Assembly: GCA_963813345.1 (NCBI GenBank)
Contig: CAWEYR010000024.1
Coordinates: 62,001-126,000 of the forward strand
Reading direction: 5' to 3'
Source: CAWDDA01 sp963813345
Lineage (GTDB): Bacteria > Acidobacteriota > Blastocatellia > RBC074
Length of the DNA stretch: 64,000 bases
Both the position numbers and the translations under genes were made by a program. Below are positions 39,695-49,968 of this stretch, in pieces (positions within the stretch are counted from its first letter, which is position 1; each line of letters starts with the position of its first letter). A model generated the notes under the pieces. It did no database searches, was not told where the DNA came from, and worked only from the letters and a program-made list of their open reading frames with translations.

Positions 39695-42048
39695 ATGAAA
39701 AACACCGATCTGAAAAAGCGTCGGTCGCTGGCGTGCGTTATGGTGTTATTGGCGACGGCCGTCGGAGGCTTGGAACCTGACTCGATCATCCGCACAATCC
39801 ACCGTCGAAACGATCAAGTGGATCTTCGCCGGAAACGACGTGGGCAGCAACACGTATCGCACGCTCCCGAACGGCCGTTTCGAATCGACGAGCGACGAGA
39901 AGGTCGCGAACGTCACGATCAACAGCAAACTGACTGGCAAAATCACGGACGGCCTGCTCACGGAATACGAGCTCGTCAACAAACAGGACGGCAGCGAAGT
40001 GAGAGTCACGGCCAAAGAAGGCAAGGCGCAAATCACCAGGCAGGGTAAAACGCACGAAGTCGATTTCAAGCCCGCCAAAGTCCTCTTTGCGAATGAGCAC
40101 CCGCTCCTGACCGAAACGATAATCAGGGCGATCGATCCGAACAAAGAAGGTCTGCAAACAATTGATCTGCTCCTCCTCGACCAGGCGACTCCGGACAAAG
40201 TCGATATACAGAAAAAGGGAACCCTGACCATTGAGCGCGGCGGCAACAAAACGATCATCAATCATTATCTCGCCTATTTCCCCGGCGTGCCGATTGAATC
40301 TTTACGTCCTGCAGGACGGACGTTTCGTTTCAATGGATGTGCCGACGCAAAAATGGCGCGCGACCAAAACGGGCTATGAAGATTTGATCGGTGATCCTAC
40401 AAGCCGCTATCCGGAACTGAGTCAACCGATGATGAAAACGACCTTCGCGAAAGGAGTTAAGATCAAGATGCGCGACGGCGCGGAGCTGGTCGCCGACATC
40501 TTCCGCCCGGCGGACGGCGAGAAGTATCCGGCGATCCTGCAGCGTACGCCTTACGGTCGCGAATCGCTTGCCGCGGCCGAAGGCGAGTGGTGGGCTTCGC
40601 GCGGTTATGCGTTGATCGCACAGGATGTGCGCGGGCGCAACGACAGCAACGGTGAGTGGAAGCCCTGGGCCAATGAACGCAAGGACGGCTACGACACGAT
40701 CGCCTGGATCGCCAGGCAATCGTGGTCGAACGGCAAGGTCGGCATGATCGGCGGCAGTTACAGCGGCTCGGTGCAGTGGGCCGCCGCCGCCGAAGTGCCC
40801 CCCGCGCTTAAGTGCATCGTGCCGCAAGTCTCGCCGCCGGATCCCTTCTTCGACAATCCGATCGATCACGGCGTGCCCGGCCTTCTCGGCATGCTACTTT
40901 GGGCCAACTACGTACGCGAAAAGAAAGTTCCTGCGCAGTTCGAATCGGTGAGAGATCCGGAAAAGCTCCTGACGCTGCCGCTCTCAAAACTCGACGACGA
41001 AGTTCTCGGACACGACATTCCCTTCTTCAACGATTGGTGGACAAAAGAGACGCCGTCGGCCTTTGGCCGGGGGTTCATGAGTGATATGAGCAAGATCAAA
41101 ATCCCGGTTTTGCACATCAGCGGTTGGTGGGACGGCGACGGCATCGGCACGAAACTCAACTGGGCGAAGCTGCGTGAAGCGAAGCATCAATATCAATGGT
41201 TGATCTACGGTCCCTGGAGTCATGATTTCAACAGCAGCTCCCGTTACGAAGACGTTGATTACGGCCCGGACGCGATCATGGAGCTCGATTCGCTCTATCT
41301 GCGCTGGTTCGATACCTGGTTGAAAGACAAAAAGGTCAATTGGGAGAAACAACCGCGCGTCCGCGTCTTCGTCACCGGCGCGAATCAATGGCGCGAACTT
41401 AGCGATTGGCCTGACCCGAAATCGGAACCGCTGACGTTTTACTTAAGTTCGACCGGCCCCGCGTACGGTGCGGCAAGCGGCGGCAAATTGCTTCCCGCAC
41501 CGCCGAAAAGCGAAAAACCGGATCAATACGTCTATGATCCGGCTAATGTGAAGCTGCCCGAGGAGACGGATTCGACGATCGTCAAGATTTCGGGCGATAA
41601 GAAGGATCTCCTGGTCTATAAAACGGAGCCGTTGAACGAAGCGCTCGACATAGCGGGCCCGATCGAATTGGAGCTGTACTTTTCGACGAATGTGAAAGAT
41701 ACCGATTTCTTCGCCTCATTAGTCGATGTCGAAGAAAAGGGGGAGATGCGTTTAATCGGATTGCCGGGCAAGATCCGCGCCCGCTACTTGAGTGGCTGGG
41801 ACACGCCGACGCTGTTGCAACCCGGTAAAACATATAAAGCCGTAATCGCTCTTTGGGACATGGCTCACCGGCTTGAGAAAGGCCGACGCCTCGGCATCAT
41901 CATCCAAAGCGAGATGTTTCCGTACTACGCGCGCAACTTGAATACCGGCGAGCCGAACGCCGGAGCGACACGCATGATTACTGCGACACAAACCATTTAC
42001 CATGATGCAAAGCGACCGAGCGCTTTGCGGTTACGGCGATTAAAATAA
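39695..42048 (+). CDS. CocE/NonD-family (peptidase S15-like) hydrolase, frameshifted
   Basis: About 780 residues when joined across breaks near 39790 and 40290. An N-terminal basic signal segment (KNTDLKKRRSLACVMVLLA) precedes an extra beta-rich domain of about 180 residues (YRTLPNGRFESTSDEKVANV, DGLLTEYELVNKQDG). The hydrolase domain starts FAKGVKIKMRDGAELVADIF. Nucleophile elbow GGSYSG holds the Ser, GWWDGDG the Asp and GPWSHDF the His. A C-terminal jelly-roll follows (IAGPIELELYFSTN). Related enzymes cleave esters (cocaine esterase), glutaryl-antibiotics or X-Pro peptides; which one applies here is unclear. The N-terminal extension marks a periplasmic subgroup. Confidence 0.85.
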
Positions 42049-42131
42049 GAAGCTCACGTGCAATTGCCGAAATCCGCGCTTCAAGTTCGGGGATGCCACC
42101 GCCTAAAGCTTGAACTCCATAACTGGATCAC

Positions 42132-42698
42132 TCAGTTTTCCTGGTCATCCCGGGCTATTAGACGCTCGACTGGCGTGCGCCCCTGATCATCGCGAGAGAC
42201 GATTGGAGCACCTGAGAATCCTCGACTGGTATCCAGTATGTCATCCCTGACTTGCCCGCCAAGATTCAACGGCGACTTTACGACAGCTTCGACATGCTGA
42301 TTGATTCTGCTCTGATCGGGGATTCGTGCGCGTAAGTATGCCAGAAGACGCCACAGGGCAGCGATAATCACCAAGACTCTACCAACACCCCTAACGTTGG
42401 CAAACTGTCCCGTCAGATAAAGGGTCGCCCCGCATCCGAGCATCAACCAGGTCAAGCCGTTGATCACCTTCGCTTGTGCGCGCCCGGGCATCTGGCGGCT
42501 GATCTCACGGCACTCCGCCTTTACCTGGCCGAGATCGCCAAAACGGTGGAGAGCATCAGCCCTGGCGTCGTCGGGTGTCATCCCGGCAGTGAGGTTGTCC
42601 CGTGTGCGCATTTCAATATGGAAACGCAACTGCTCTTCGATCTCGCGCTCAACCGTTTCGTTCCTCAAACGGCGCAGAATGGATCCAATGATCGACAT
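42132..42698 (-). CDS. Permease-prefix-domain protein associated with PadR
   Basis: A 188-residue protein with the acidobacterial permease-prefix domain: IIGSILRRLRNETVEREIEE, then QLRFHIEMRTRDNLTAGMTP and DDARADALHRFGDLGQVKAE. Full-length relatives continue into a large FtsX-type ABC permease of about 800 residues. Here only one to two weak hydrophobic segments follow (VINGLTWLMLGCGATLYLTG, VLVIIAALWRLLAYL), so it is an orphan prefix. The start at 42698 has AGGAG upstream. It follows the PadR gene by 14 bases. Confidence 0.75.
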   Translation of the reverse strand: MSIIGSILRRLRNETVEREIEEQLRFHIEMRTRDNLTAGMTPDDARADALHRFGDLGQVKAECREISRQMPGRAQAKVINGLTWLMLGCGATLYLTGQFANVRGVGRVLVIIAALWRLLAYLRARIPDQSRINQHVEAVVKSPLNLGGQVRDDILDTSRGFSGAPIVSRDDQGRTPVERLIARDDQEN

Positions 42699-42712
42699 GA
42701 CGCTTCTCCTGT

Positions 42713-43045
42713 CTATGCGCTCTGCAATACCTTTGCAATCCCGTAGCTCAGCCGCTCCCAGTTCGACGTCTCCTCGGTTAGCTGCTGCCTGCCCGCACGA
42801 GTCAGCTTGTAATACTTGGCCCGGCGATTGTTTTCTGATGGCCCCCACCGAGCGTCTATCCAGCCCTGATCTTCCATTCGATAGAGCGCGGGATAGAGCG
42901 AGCCCTCCTCAACCTTGAGGACATCTTCGGAGACTCGCTGAATACGGAGAGCGATCTCGTAGCCGTGCAACGGACCGCGCGCAAGCGTCTTCAGAATCAG
43001 CATCGCAAGCGTCCCCTGAAGCATCTGGCCTTTGGGTACTGGCAT
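42713..43045 (-). CDS. PadR-family transcriptional regulator
   Basis: A 110-residue PadR protein beginning MPVPKGQMLQGTLAMLILKT and continuing LARGPLHGYEIALRI. The winged helix includes LKVEEGSLYPALYRMEDQGW. The C-terminal helix is short, as in the PadR-s1 group. It represses its own unit in known cases. A 17-base palindrome (43057-43073) lies 11 bases before the start codon. Confidence 0.88.
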   Translation of the reverse strand: MPVPKGQMLQGTLAMLILKTLARGPLHGYEIALRIQRVSEDVLKVEEGSLYPALYRMEDQGWIDARWGPSENNRRAKYYKLTRAGRQQLTEETSNWERLSYGIAKVLQSA

Positions 43046-43056
43046 GAATCTTCCTC

Positions 43057-43073
43057 CCCTAGGATGACTAGGG
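43057..43073. promoter_or_regulatory. Putative PadR operator
   Basis: ccctaggatgactaggg has perfect six-base arms (ccctag/ctaggg) around five bases, directly upstream of the padR-type start. Position and symmetry suit an autoregulatory operator. Confidence 0.45.
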
Positions 43074-43101
43074 AAAAAATATCAGAAGGTTGGAAGGGGT
43101 G

Positions 43102-44076
43102 TCAAATGAGGCGGGAAGCCACACTGGCGGCTCCGAGCAACCCGACGTCAGGATTGAGACTCACCCTGACAGGAATTTCGCTTAGAAGGTTGCGGAACCG
43201 TCCTTTGTCAAGAAATGCATTCATGAAGGATCCATCCATGAGCTTGCTGATGATCTTTGGTGCAATTCCGCCTGCCACATAAATTCCACCGGTCGCCATC
43301 AGCGTGAGTGCAAGATTTCCCGCAGTTGCGCCGTAGATGTCTGTGAAAACATCGATAGCTTTCTTCGCGAGAGCGCTTTCACCCGAAAGGCCGGCTGCCG
43401 ATATTGCGCTCGATGGATCTTCTGTTGCGAGCCTCGCGGCTAACTCATGAGATTCATTCGCGTGGCCTGAGCTTCTCAGGAACTCGTAGATCGTGAATAG
43501 CCCGGGCCCTGAGAGCAACCTCTCGACGCTGACGTGCTTGTGCCGCTTGTGCATGAATCTGAGGAGCTCGATCTCGAGGTCGTTCCGTGGTGCAAAGTCG
43601 ACATGCCCACCTTCAGACGCTGATGGCACGTGAGCTTTTCCGTCCCAGAAAAGCCCGGCGATTCCGAGTCCGGTGCCCGCAGCGACAATACCCGCATTTC
43701 CGGCTTTGGCTTTCCCTTCGTTAAGGACAGCATATTCACCGGGCGAAAGCATTGCGACACCATAGCCGATCGACTCGAGGTCGTTAAGAAGTGTGACCTT
43801 CCGGCCTCCCAGGAGCTCCGAAAGGTCTTTTGCGACCACATGCCATGGAAGGTTGGTCGTTGTAACGTTGCCGTCAATTACCGGACCTGCAACACCGAAA
43901 GCCGCGGCGGAGACGGCTGTAGAGGCTCCTTGAAGAAACTCGCCAACAATTTCACCGAGCCCGGGATACTGAGCGCTCTGAAATACAGTTGATCTTACGG
44001 CTCGCGGGCGTACGCCGCTTGCTTCAAAAAGACCCAGGTGCGTCTTTGTTCCTCCAATGTCGCCTGCAAGAATCAT
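43102..44076 (-). CDS. glk: Glucokinase
   Basis: A 324-residue ROK-independent glucokinase that phosphorylates glucose with ATP. The phosphate-binding motif GDIGGTKT is at 5-12. Catalytic Asp99 lies in LLNDLES. ASEGGHVDFAP (153-163) holds the glucose-binding Glu155 and His158. VAGGIAPKI near the end is the adenosine motif. It is the last gene of the gnd-zwf-opcA-glk unit on the minus strand, so glucose 6-phosphate made here can feed directly into the oxidative pentose phosphate branch. Confidence 0.92.
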   Translation of the reverse strand: MILAGDIGGTKTHLGLFEASGVRPRAVRSTVFQSAQYPGLGEIVGEFLQGASTAVSAAAFGVAGPVIDGNVTTTNLPWHVVAKDLSELLGGRKVTLLNDLESIGYGVAMLSPGEYAVLNEGKAKAGNAGIVAAGTGLGIAGLFWDGKAHVPSASEGGHVDFAPRNDLEIELLRFMHKRHKHVSVERLLSGPGLFTIYEFLRSSGHANESHELAARLATEDPSSAISAAGLSGESALAKKAIDVFTDIYGATAGNLALTLMATGGIYVAGGIAPKIISKLMDGSFMNAFLDKGRFRNLLSEIPVRVSLNPDVGLLGAASVASRLI

Positions 44077-44104
44077 GTCGGTTTGATTAAGGTACGTGTA
44101 CCCA

Positions 44105-45197
44105 CTAAGTCATCGTCGAAAGTGCGTATGCGAGCTCCGCCGATTTCTCGAATATCCGGTCGCGTCCGAGAATCTCGAGCTCGCGGCTTACCAGCTCGGC
44201 ATCCGTCCACTGATCGTGGCCGAGAACACGAGCAGAACGGCGTTGCCCATTGAGATCGACTTCCCACGTAAGCCGGCTGCGATCCTCAGTCTTTCTGATT
44301 GAGAATCGTGCATCGCTTCCTGATGCGAGAACAAGCTCCTCAATGCTGCCGAGTGTTCCAGACGCTGCCACCTCTCGTGTAAGCGTCACGCTGACTTCAT
44401 TCGTTTTCGAGTCAAAAAGAAATGTCCGCGAGGTCTCGTCACTCGATTTCTCAACACTCTTTGCGGTCCAACCAAGACGCGTCGCGAGCCACGAAACAAG
44501 ATAGAAAGCGCGAGGCGTGTCTCCCAGGTGCCGGACTTCAACTGCATCCAGCCTGTCAAGAAGGGGACGGTAGTCAGCAACATCGAAGAAATCCGCTGCC
44601 AGCGCGCGCCAGGTAACAAGGCGCGACCAGTTCAAATCCATTATAGGAGTCTGTCGCGATGTCGACCGGATGTAGGAAGCAATCTCGTCAAGTCCCGTGC
44701 CATTTGCACCCGTAGAACCAGCTGAATCAACAAGAATACGGTCACAAAAGTCGGCAAAGCGTTTGAAAAGCGGTTCGTTGATCGATACGCGATCCCGTGA
44801 CCAGACATAGACTGGAAGATCCGCAAGTATCAGGCTTGAGACTGCGCTCGAAGACTCTCGCAGGACCGGTCCTGAAGCGCTGATTGAAATCTGCTCGCAG
44901 CACACCTGTTTCGAGAGTGCCTGTGAAAGCGAGCACCGCGAAGTTACCCACGCATTCAGTCGGGCCGTAGTATCTTCGCGGTCCACGAGAACAAGAATTG
45001 CGCGGCTCGGATGTTTTTCCGTTATCTCGATCAACGATTCATCAAGAGCTGGAGTCCGGCCGATTGCCGCGTGAGAGAATAATCAGGTTGAGAACGCACG
45101 AGCGGATGACACCCTCTCCGTCGTGACCAAGATCAGTCCAGAGCGAGTTCAGTTCCTTCTCAATCGCACCTACATCAATGGCGGTCTGTGGCTGCAA
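44105..45197 (-). CDS. opcA: Glucose-6-phosphate dehydrogenase assembly protein, frameshifted
   Basis: About 364 residues when joined across a shift near 45060. The N-terminal part reads IDVGAIEKELNSLWTDLGHD and SCVLNLIILSR. The frame then changes into LDESLIEITEKHPSRAILVL. The region LADLPVYVWSRD and the later domain with DLNWSRLVTWRALAADFFDV fit OpcA. OpcA binds and activates glucose-6-phosphate dehydrogenase in cyanobacteria. The TTG start at 45197 has GAGGGA six bases upstream and lies 23 bases after the zwf stop. Confidence 0.85.
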
Positions 45198-45220
45198 CCG
45201 ATATCCCTCTCATGTTCTTC

Positions 45221-46767
45221 TCAGGGCCGTCGCCAGCGGCGTCCTTCGGATTCAATGAATTCGAATGCCTGTGGTGGTCCCCATGTTCCTGCTTCGTAGA
45301 TCAGGAATCTCCTGTTGTGTCGGCCTCCCACGCATTGAGAATGGGCATTACAATCTCCCATCCGCGCTCGGTCATATCACGGCGCGCGTAGAGAGTCGAA
45401 TCACCCAGCATGCAATCCAGCAAAAGACGTTCGTAGGCTTCGGGCGGATCGACACCAAACGAGGCGCCGTATCGAAAATCCATGTTTACCCACCGGACAC
45501 GCGTTTGCTGTCCCGGAATCTTGGCGCCAATTCGAAGAGTGATTCCCTCGTCCGGCTGCACGCGTACTACGAGCACGTTTGGTTCAAGCTGCTGCTCGGC
45601 ATGATGGCTGAACAGGAGATGCGGAGCCTCTTTGAACTGAATCGCGATTTCTGTCACGCGCTTTGGCAGACGCTTGCCTGAGCGCAGAAAGAAGGGAACT
45701 CCCGCCCACCTCCAGTTATCGAAATAGAGCTTGAGCGCAGCGAATGTTTCCGTTGTCGAGTCGGGACTGACGCCGGTCTCCTCGCGGTAGCCAGGAACTG
45801 CCTTGCCTTCAACGAAGCCGGCGCCGTACTGGCCGCGGACGGCGAACTCGGGTACGTTCTCGATCTTGATCTCGCGAACGGCCTGCAAAGCCTTGATCTT
45901 CTCATCGCGCAGCGCGTTGGCTGCGAGACTCACCGGCGGCTCGAGCGCAACGAGTGACAGGACCTGAAAAACGTGGTTCTGAATCATGTCCCGAAGAACA
46001 CCGACACCTTCGTAATAGGCTCCTCTCCCCTCGACGCCTATCGACTCGGCGTTCGTGATTTGGACATGATCGATGTACTGACGATTCCAGATCGGTTCGA
46101 AGATTCCGTTCGCAAAGCGAAAGATGATCAGATTCTGGACAGTCTCTTTACCAAGATAGTGATCGATGCGGTAGACCTGATCTTCTTCGAAGACAGCCGC
46201 AACTTCCGTATTCAGCTTTTTCGCTGATTCGAGGTCAGTGCCAAACGGCTTCTCGATAATAATGCGTGTCCAGTGATCCTCGTTCTGTCCGGCGAGACCA
46301 CTCGCGCCAAGATTCCTGATCGCATCGGAGTATTGGGCAGGTGCGGTCGAAAGGTAGAACACATGGTTGTGCCCGGTTCCACGATCCTTTGCGAGACGAT
46401 CGAGAAGGGAAGCAAGCTCGGAGTAAGTATTGGAGTCACCAATGTCACCGGGTAAGTAGTAGATTCCTTCTGCAAAACTCGACCAGATCTGATCATCAAG
46501 ACGCTTCGCGCCTCTTAAGGAAGCGACCGCATCCCGCATCCGCGATCGAAAATCCTCGTCAGACATCTTCGAACGCGATATCCCGACTATCGCAAACTCG
46601 GCAGGAATCAGACGCTGCTCGGCCAGCCGGAAGAGTGCCGGCACAAGCTTGCGCCGCGTCAGATCTCCCGAGGCGCCAAAGATGATGACAGCGCACGGCG
46701 GCGCCGTCCTTTCGACCTGCAACCCTTCCCGAAGTGGATTGGCAAGCGATTCGGTCGATACCACCAT
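45221..46767 (-). CDS. zwf: Glucose-6-phosphate dehydrogenase, frameshifted near its end
   Basis: About 515 residues when joined. It oxidises glucose 6-phosphate to 6-phosphogluconolactone and makes NADPH. The NADP site is FGASGDLTRRKL, and the active-site block RIDHYLGKETVQNL carries the catalytic His. The frame breaks at about 45306. The other frame then ends LIYEAGTWGPPQAFEFIESE and GRRWRRP, which is the normal family ending, so one base of a T-run is missing. The start at 46767 follows AGGAGG closely; the next codon, a GTG, is an alternative. Confidence 0.92.
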
Positions 46768-46791
46768 ATGCCTCCTGAATTGATCGCCTGG

Positions 46792-46898
46792 GAGCCCAAT
46801 TTGGAGTGCGGCGACTTGGCGCCGCTTTAGTCTCCCGCTGAGTGATTCGATCGGGACGACTAAAGCGGCGCCAAGTCGCCGCACTCCAAATTGGGCTC
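46792..46898. repeat. Palindromic intergenic element, TTTGGAGTGCGGCG family, 41-bp arms
   Basis: The arms 46792-46832 and 46858-46898 are perfect 41-base reverse complements around a 25-base loop. The core matches the element at 19876-19966 except for one position per arm. It lies between gnd and zwf inside the operon, so it could adjust relative expression or mRNA stability. Confidence 0.92.
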
Positions 46899-46912
46899 CG
46901 GCCTGGACACTT

Positions 46913-48359
46913 CTATCCGGTCAGTGACTCCCAGTCGGTGTGAATTGGTCCGTCGCCGGGACGGTCGATCCGCTGATATGTGTGGCTTCCAAAGAAATCC
47001 CGCTGAGCCTGTGTCAGATTGAGCGGAAGATTCGCCGCACGGAACGTATCGAAATAGGCAAGACTCGCCGACATCGCCGCCACCGGTATCCCGAGTGATT
47101 GCGCAGTCGAAACTACTTGCCGCCATCGGGGTTGCGCATCGAGCACCCAGGCCTTGAAATCCGCATCAAGCAACAGGTTCGGCAGATCTGGGCGGCGCGC
47201 AAATGCGGCTTTGATACGATCGAGAAACTGCGCTCGAATTATGCATCCGCCTTTCCAGATACGACTGATCTCACCGAGATTGATATTCCAGCCATGAGTG
47301 TCAGAGCCGCTTCGAATGAGATTCATTCCCTGAGCATAAGAACAGATCTTACTCGCGTAGAGAGCGTCGTGAATGGCTTGAATCGTCTCTTGCTTGTTAC
47401 CTTTGAAAGTCCCGATAGCCGGTCCAGGGAGTTCTTTGCTTGCCTCAAGTCGTTCGTCCCGGTGCGATGAAAGGACCCGCGAATCAAGCGCAGCCAGAAT
47501 CGTAGGAATCGGAACGCCTAGCTCGAGAGCAACCTGAGCAGTCCATTTGCCCGTCCCTTTGTGCCCCGCTGCATCAACGATCAGATCAACCAGCGGACGC
47601 TTTGTTTCAGGATCGATAGCAGCAAGAACTTTCGCAGTGATTTCGATAAGAAAAGAATTGAGCGTTCCTTCATTCCAGCGCGCGAAAATCTCGGAGAGCT
47701 CTTTCGCCTCGAGTCCGACATACTTTCTCAGAAGATCGTACGCTTCGGCGATCAGCTGCATATCTCCGTACTCGATCCCGTTGTGAACCATCTTCACAAA
47801 ATGGCCGGCGCCATCGGGACCGATATAAGTTACACAGGGGCCATCATCAACTTTGGCCGCTATCTTTCTCCCAGATCTCGCGTATCTCTTCGTACGCCGC
47901 CTGCTCTCCGCCGGGCATGAGCGAAGGTCCCCAGAGGGCACCGGACTCTCCGCCGGAAACACCGGATCCAAGGAAACGAATGCCGACCTTCCGCAGCTCT
48001 GCCTCCCTTCGGCGCGTGTCCTCGAAAAAGGAGTTGCCACCGTCGATGATTATGTCGTCGCGTTCAAGCAGAGGCTTGAGCTGACCGATGACTGCATCAA
48101 CGGGGCTGCCTGCCTTTACCAGAAGAATGATCTTTCGCGGTCGTGAGAGTGAGCTTACAAAGTCCTCGATGCGATAGGTGCCAATTGCATTTTTGCCTTC
48201 TACATGTTCCTTCGCTCGTGCCAGAAATCGATCGACTTTGCTTGTATCACGGTTGAAAGCAGCAATCGGAAATCCGTTGCGTGCAATATTGAGCGCAAGA
48301 TTCTCCCCCATCACTGCCAGGCCAATCAGTCCAACCCTGGCCTGTGCATCAGGTGCCAT
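46913..48359 (-). CDS. gnd: 6-phosphogluconate dehydrogenase (decarboxylating), frameshifted
   Basis: About 482 residues when joined. It oxidises 6-phosphogluconate to ribulose 5-phosphate and CO2. NADP motif GLAVMGENLALN is at 12-23. The block SGGESGALWGPSLMPGG and then MVHNGIEYGDMQLIAEAYDL are the substrate-binding and catalytic parts. The frame breaks at about 47866, where GAGAAAGATA has one A too many; removing it gives IWEKIAAKVDD. The end reads SHTYQRIDRPGDGPIHTDWE. It heads the operon with zwf, opcA and glk. Confidence 0.93.
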
Positions 48360-48378
48360 CCTAACTGTCTCCTTTCAA

Positions 48379-49968
48379 TTACTTTCGTTGAGCCAGCCGC
48401 AGTGCGCGCCAGTCTCCGGAAGGATCCAAGTCGAGATCAACGATGTTGTCCCGGTGAATGACGACGCTCGAAGGATACCACAGATAGATTTGCGGTAAAT
48501 CCTCGGCGAGGGTCTTCTGTATCTCCGAGAATATCTGACGCTGACGGTCGATGCTTGCCATCGCACTCTCTTCGATCAGACGGTCCACCTCGGGGCTGGA
48601 GTATCGCGAACGATTCTGACCATTCGGTGGAATCGATTTCGAGGAATACAGGAAGCCGAAGACATCAGTCGATTGGTTTCCGCCGACAAGTTGATTGAGG
48701 TAGAGCTGAAAGTTCCCGTCGATCATGTCCTGCGTAAGCTTCTGCCGTTCGAGTGGCTGAAGGTCCAGATCGATCCCCGTGCGCCGCAACTGTTCCTGCA
48801 TAATCTCGCCCGTGCGGCGCGCGATCGAAAGTGTCGACGTCTTCAGCGAGATTCTCAATCGAACGCCATTCGCACCGGCTTTGTAACCAGCCTCATCGAG
48901 CAGCTTTGCCGCAGCTTCCGGATTGTGGTCATAGCGCCGGACGCCGGCTTCGTAGGCCCACTGAGCAGGCGGGAGAGCACTGAGAGCAGGTTTTGCCTGA
49001 CCGTAGTAGACGTCCCGGATGATCGCTTCCCGGTCGAGCGCATAGGCGATCGCCTGTCGAACGCGGCGGTCCTTGAGGAACTTGTCGTTAAGATTGACAC
49101 CAAGATGCGTGATGTTCGTGCCATCCTCGATCTCGACCTTCAGGCGCGGATCATCTTTGAGCGCCTGATTGCTTACCGGGTCCAGGTCTGCATTGATTGC
49201 AACGTCCACTGAGCCCTTACGGAGCTCGCTTTCGCGCGTCGTCGAATCAGGGCTGATCCGGATATTCAAACGACCAGTCTTTGGTGCTCCCTCGAAGTAC
49301 TCGCTGAATCCATTGAGCGCGAGATCCTGATCGTCACGATAATAGTCGAATCTGAATGGTCCCGTGCCGACTGGACGAGTCGCCTGTTGAGCAGCCGAAC
49401 CTCCTGGGATTATTCCAATCGGGATGATGATATTTGGCAATCCGGGACACGCGCTCGTGCACGTGAAGACGACTGTTGAATCGTCCGGAGTCTCGACGGA
49501 CTTCAGTATCCTTGCGAGCTCAACCTTCTTTTGAGATTGAAAGGAAGGTTCGAGCATCGAATCGAAAGTGTACTTGACATCCTTCGAAGAAAGGATACGT
49601 CCGTCGTGGAACTTCACTCCCGTTCTCAGCTTGAAGGTGTGAACGCGGCGATCATCGGAAACTGTAAAGTTCTCGGCGAGGTCTGGAACCGCTTCAAAGC
49701 GGTCATTCTTGCGCGTAAGACCATTGAAGACCAGCTGTCTGAAGCGCTCTGCCGCCGAGTCAGCGCTCACTCGAGGATCAAGACTCGGAATGCGCTTCTC
49801 GAGGATGATAACAATACCGGATGAATCTTCGCGCGATCGGCAGGACGAACCAATTGTGAGAAGAATTGCGCCAAAGGTGGCACAGAGCACAAGAGCGGCG
49901 GAGCTTAGTACGCGCTTCAGCCGGAAGATTCCGCCTGAAGGCGGTACTACAGACAGAAAAGGTCTCAC
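48379..49968 (-). CDS. Family 5 extracellular solute-binding protein (peptide/nickel type), lipoprotein-like
   Basis: A 529-residue SBP_bac_5 protein. After a signal segment (SSAALVLCATFGAILLTIGS), a Cys follows in GSSCRSRE and may be the lipid-attachment site. The family start IIILEKRIPSLDPRVSADSA and the block RQLVFNGLTRKNDRFEAVPD fit dipeptide/oligopeptide binding proteins, as do GTGPFRFDYYRDDQDLALNG and VRQAIAYALDREAII. No ABC permease or ATPase gene is next to it, so partners must lie elsewhere. The GTG start overlaps the previous stop, and the first 14 codons run through half of a palindromic repeat. Confidence 0.85.
   Translation of the reverse strand: MRPFLSVVPPSGGIFRLKRVLSSAALVLCATFGAILLTIGSSCRSREDSSGIVIILEKRIPSLDPRVSADSAAERFRQLVFNGLTRKNDRFEAVPDLAENFTVSDDRRVHTFKLRTGVKFHDGRILSSKDVKYTFDSMLEPSFQSQKKVELARILKSVETPDDSTVVFTCTSACPGLPNIIIPIGIIPGGSAAQQATRPVGTGPFRFDYYRDDQDLALNGFSEYFEGAPKTGRLNIRISPDSTTRESELRKGSVDVAINADLDPVSNQALKDDPRLKVEIEDGTNITHLGVNLNDKFLKDRRVRQAIAYALDREAIIRDVYYGQAKPALSALPPAQWAYEAGVRRYDHNPEAAAKLLDEAGYKAGANGVRLRISLKTSTLSIARRTGEIMQEQLRRTGIDLDLQPLERQKLTQDMIDGNFQLYLNQLVGGNQSTDVFGFLYSSKSIPPNGQNRSRYSSPEVDRLIEESAMASIDRQRQIFSEIQKTLAEDLPQIYLWYPSSVVIHRDNIVDLDLDPSGDWRALRLAQRK
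49925..49950. repeat. Half copy of the GTACGTTGTACCGCC-family element
   Basis: aagattccgcctgaaggcgg and the next six bases match the right arm of the element at 16085-16114. The left arm is missing. Read on the minus strand it encodes VVPPSGGIF at the N-terminus of the solute-binding protein. Confidence 0.75.
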
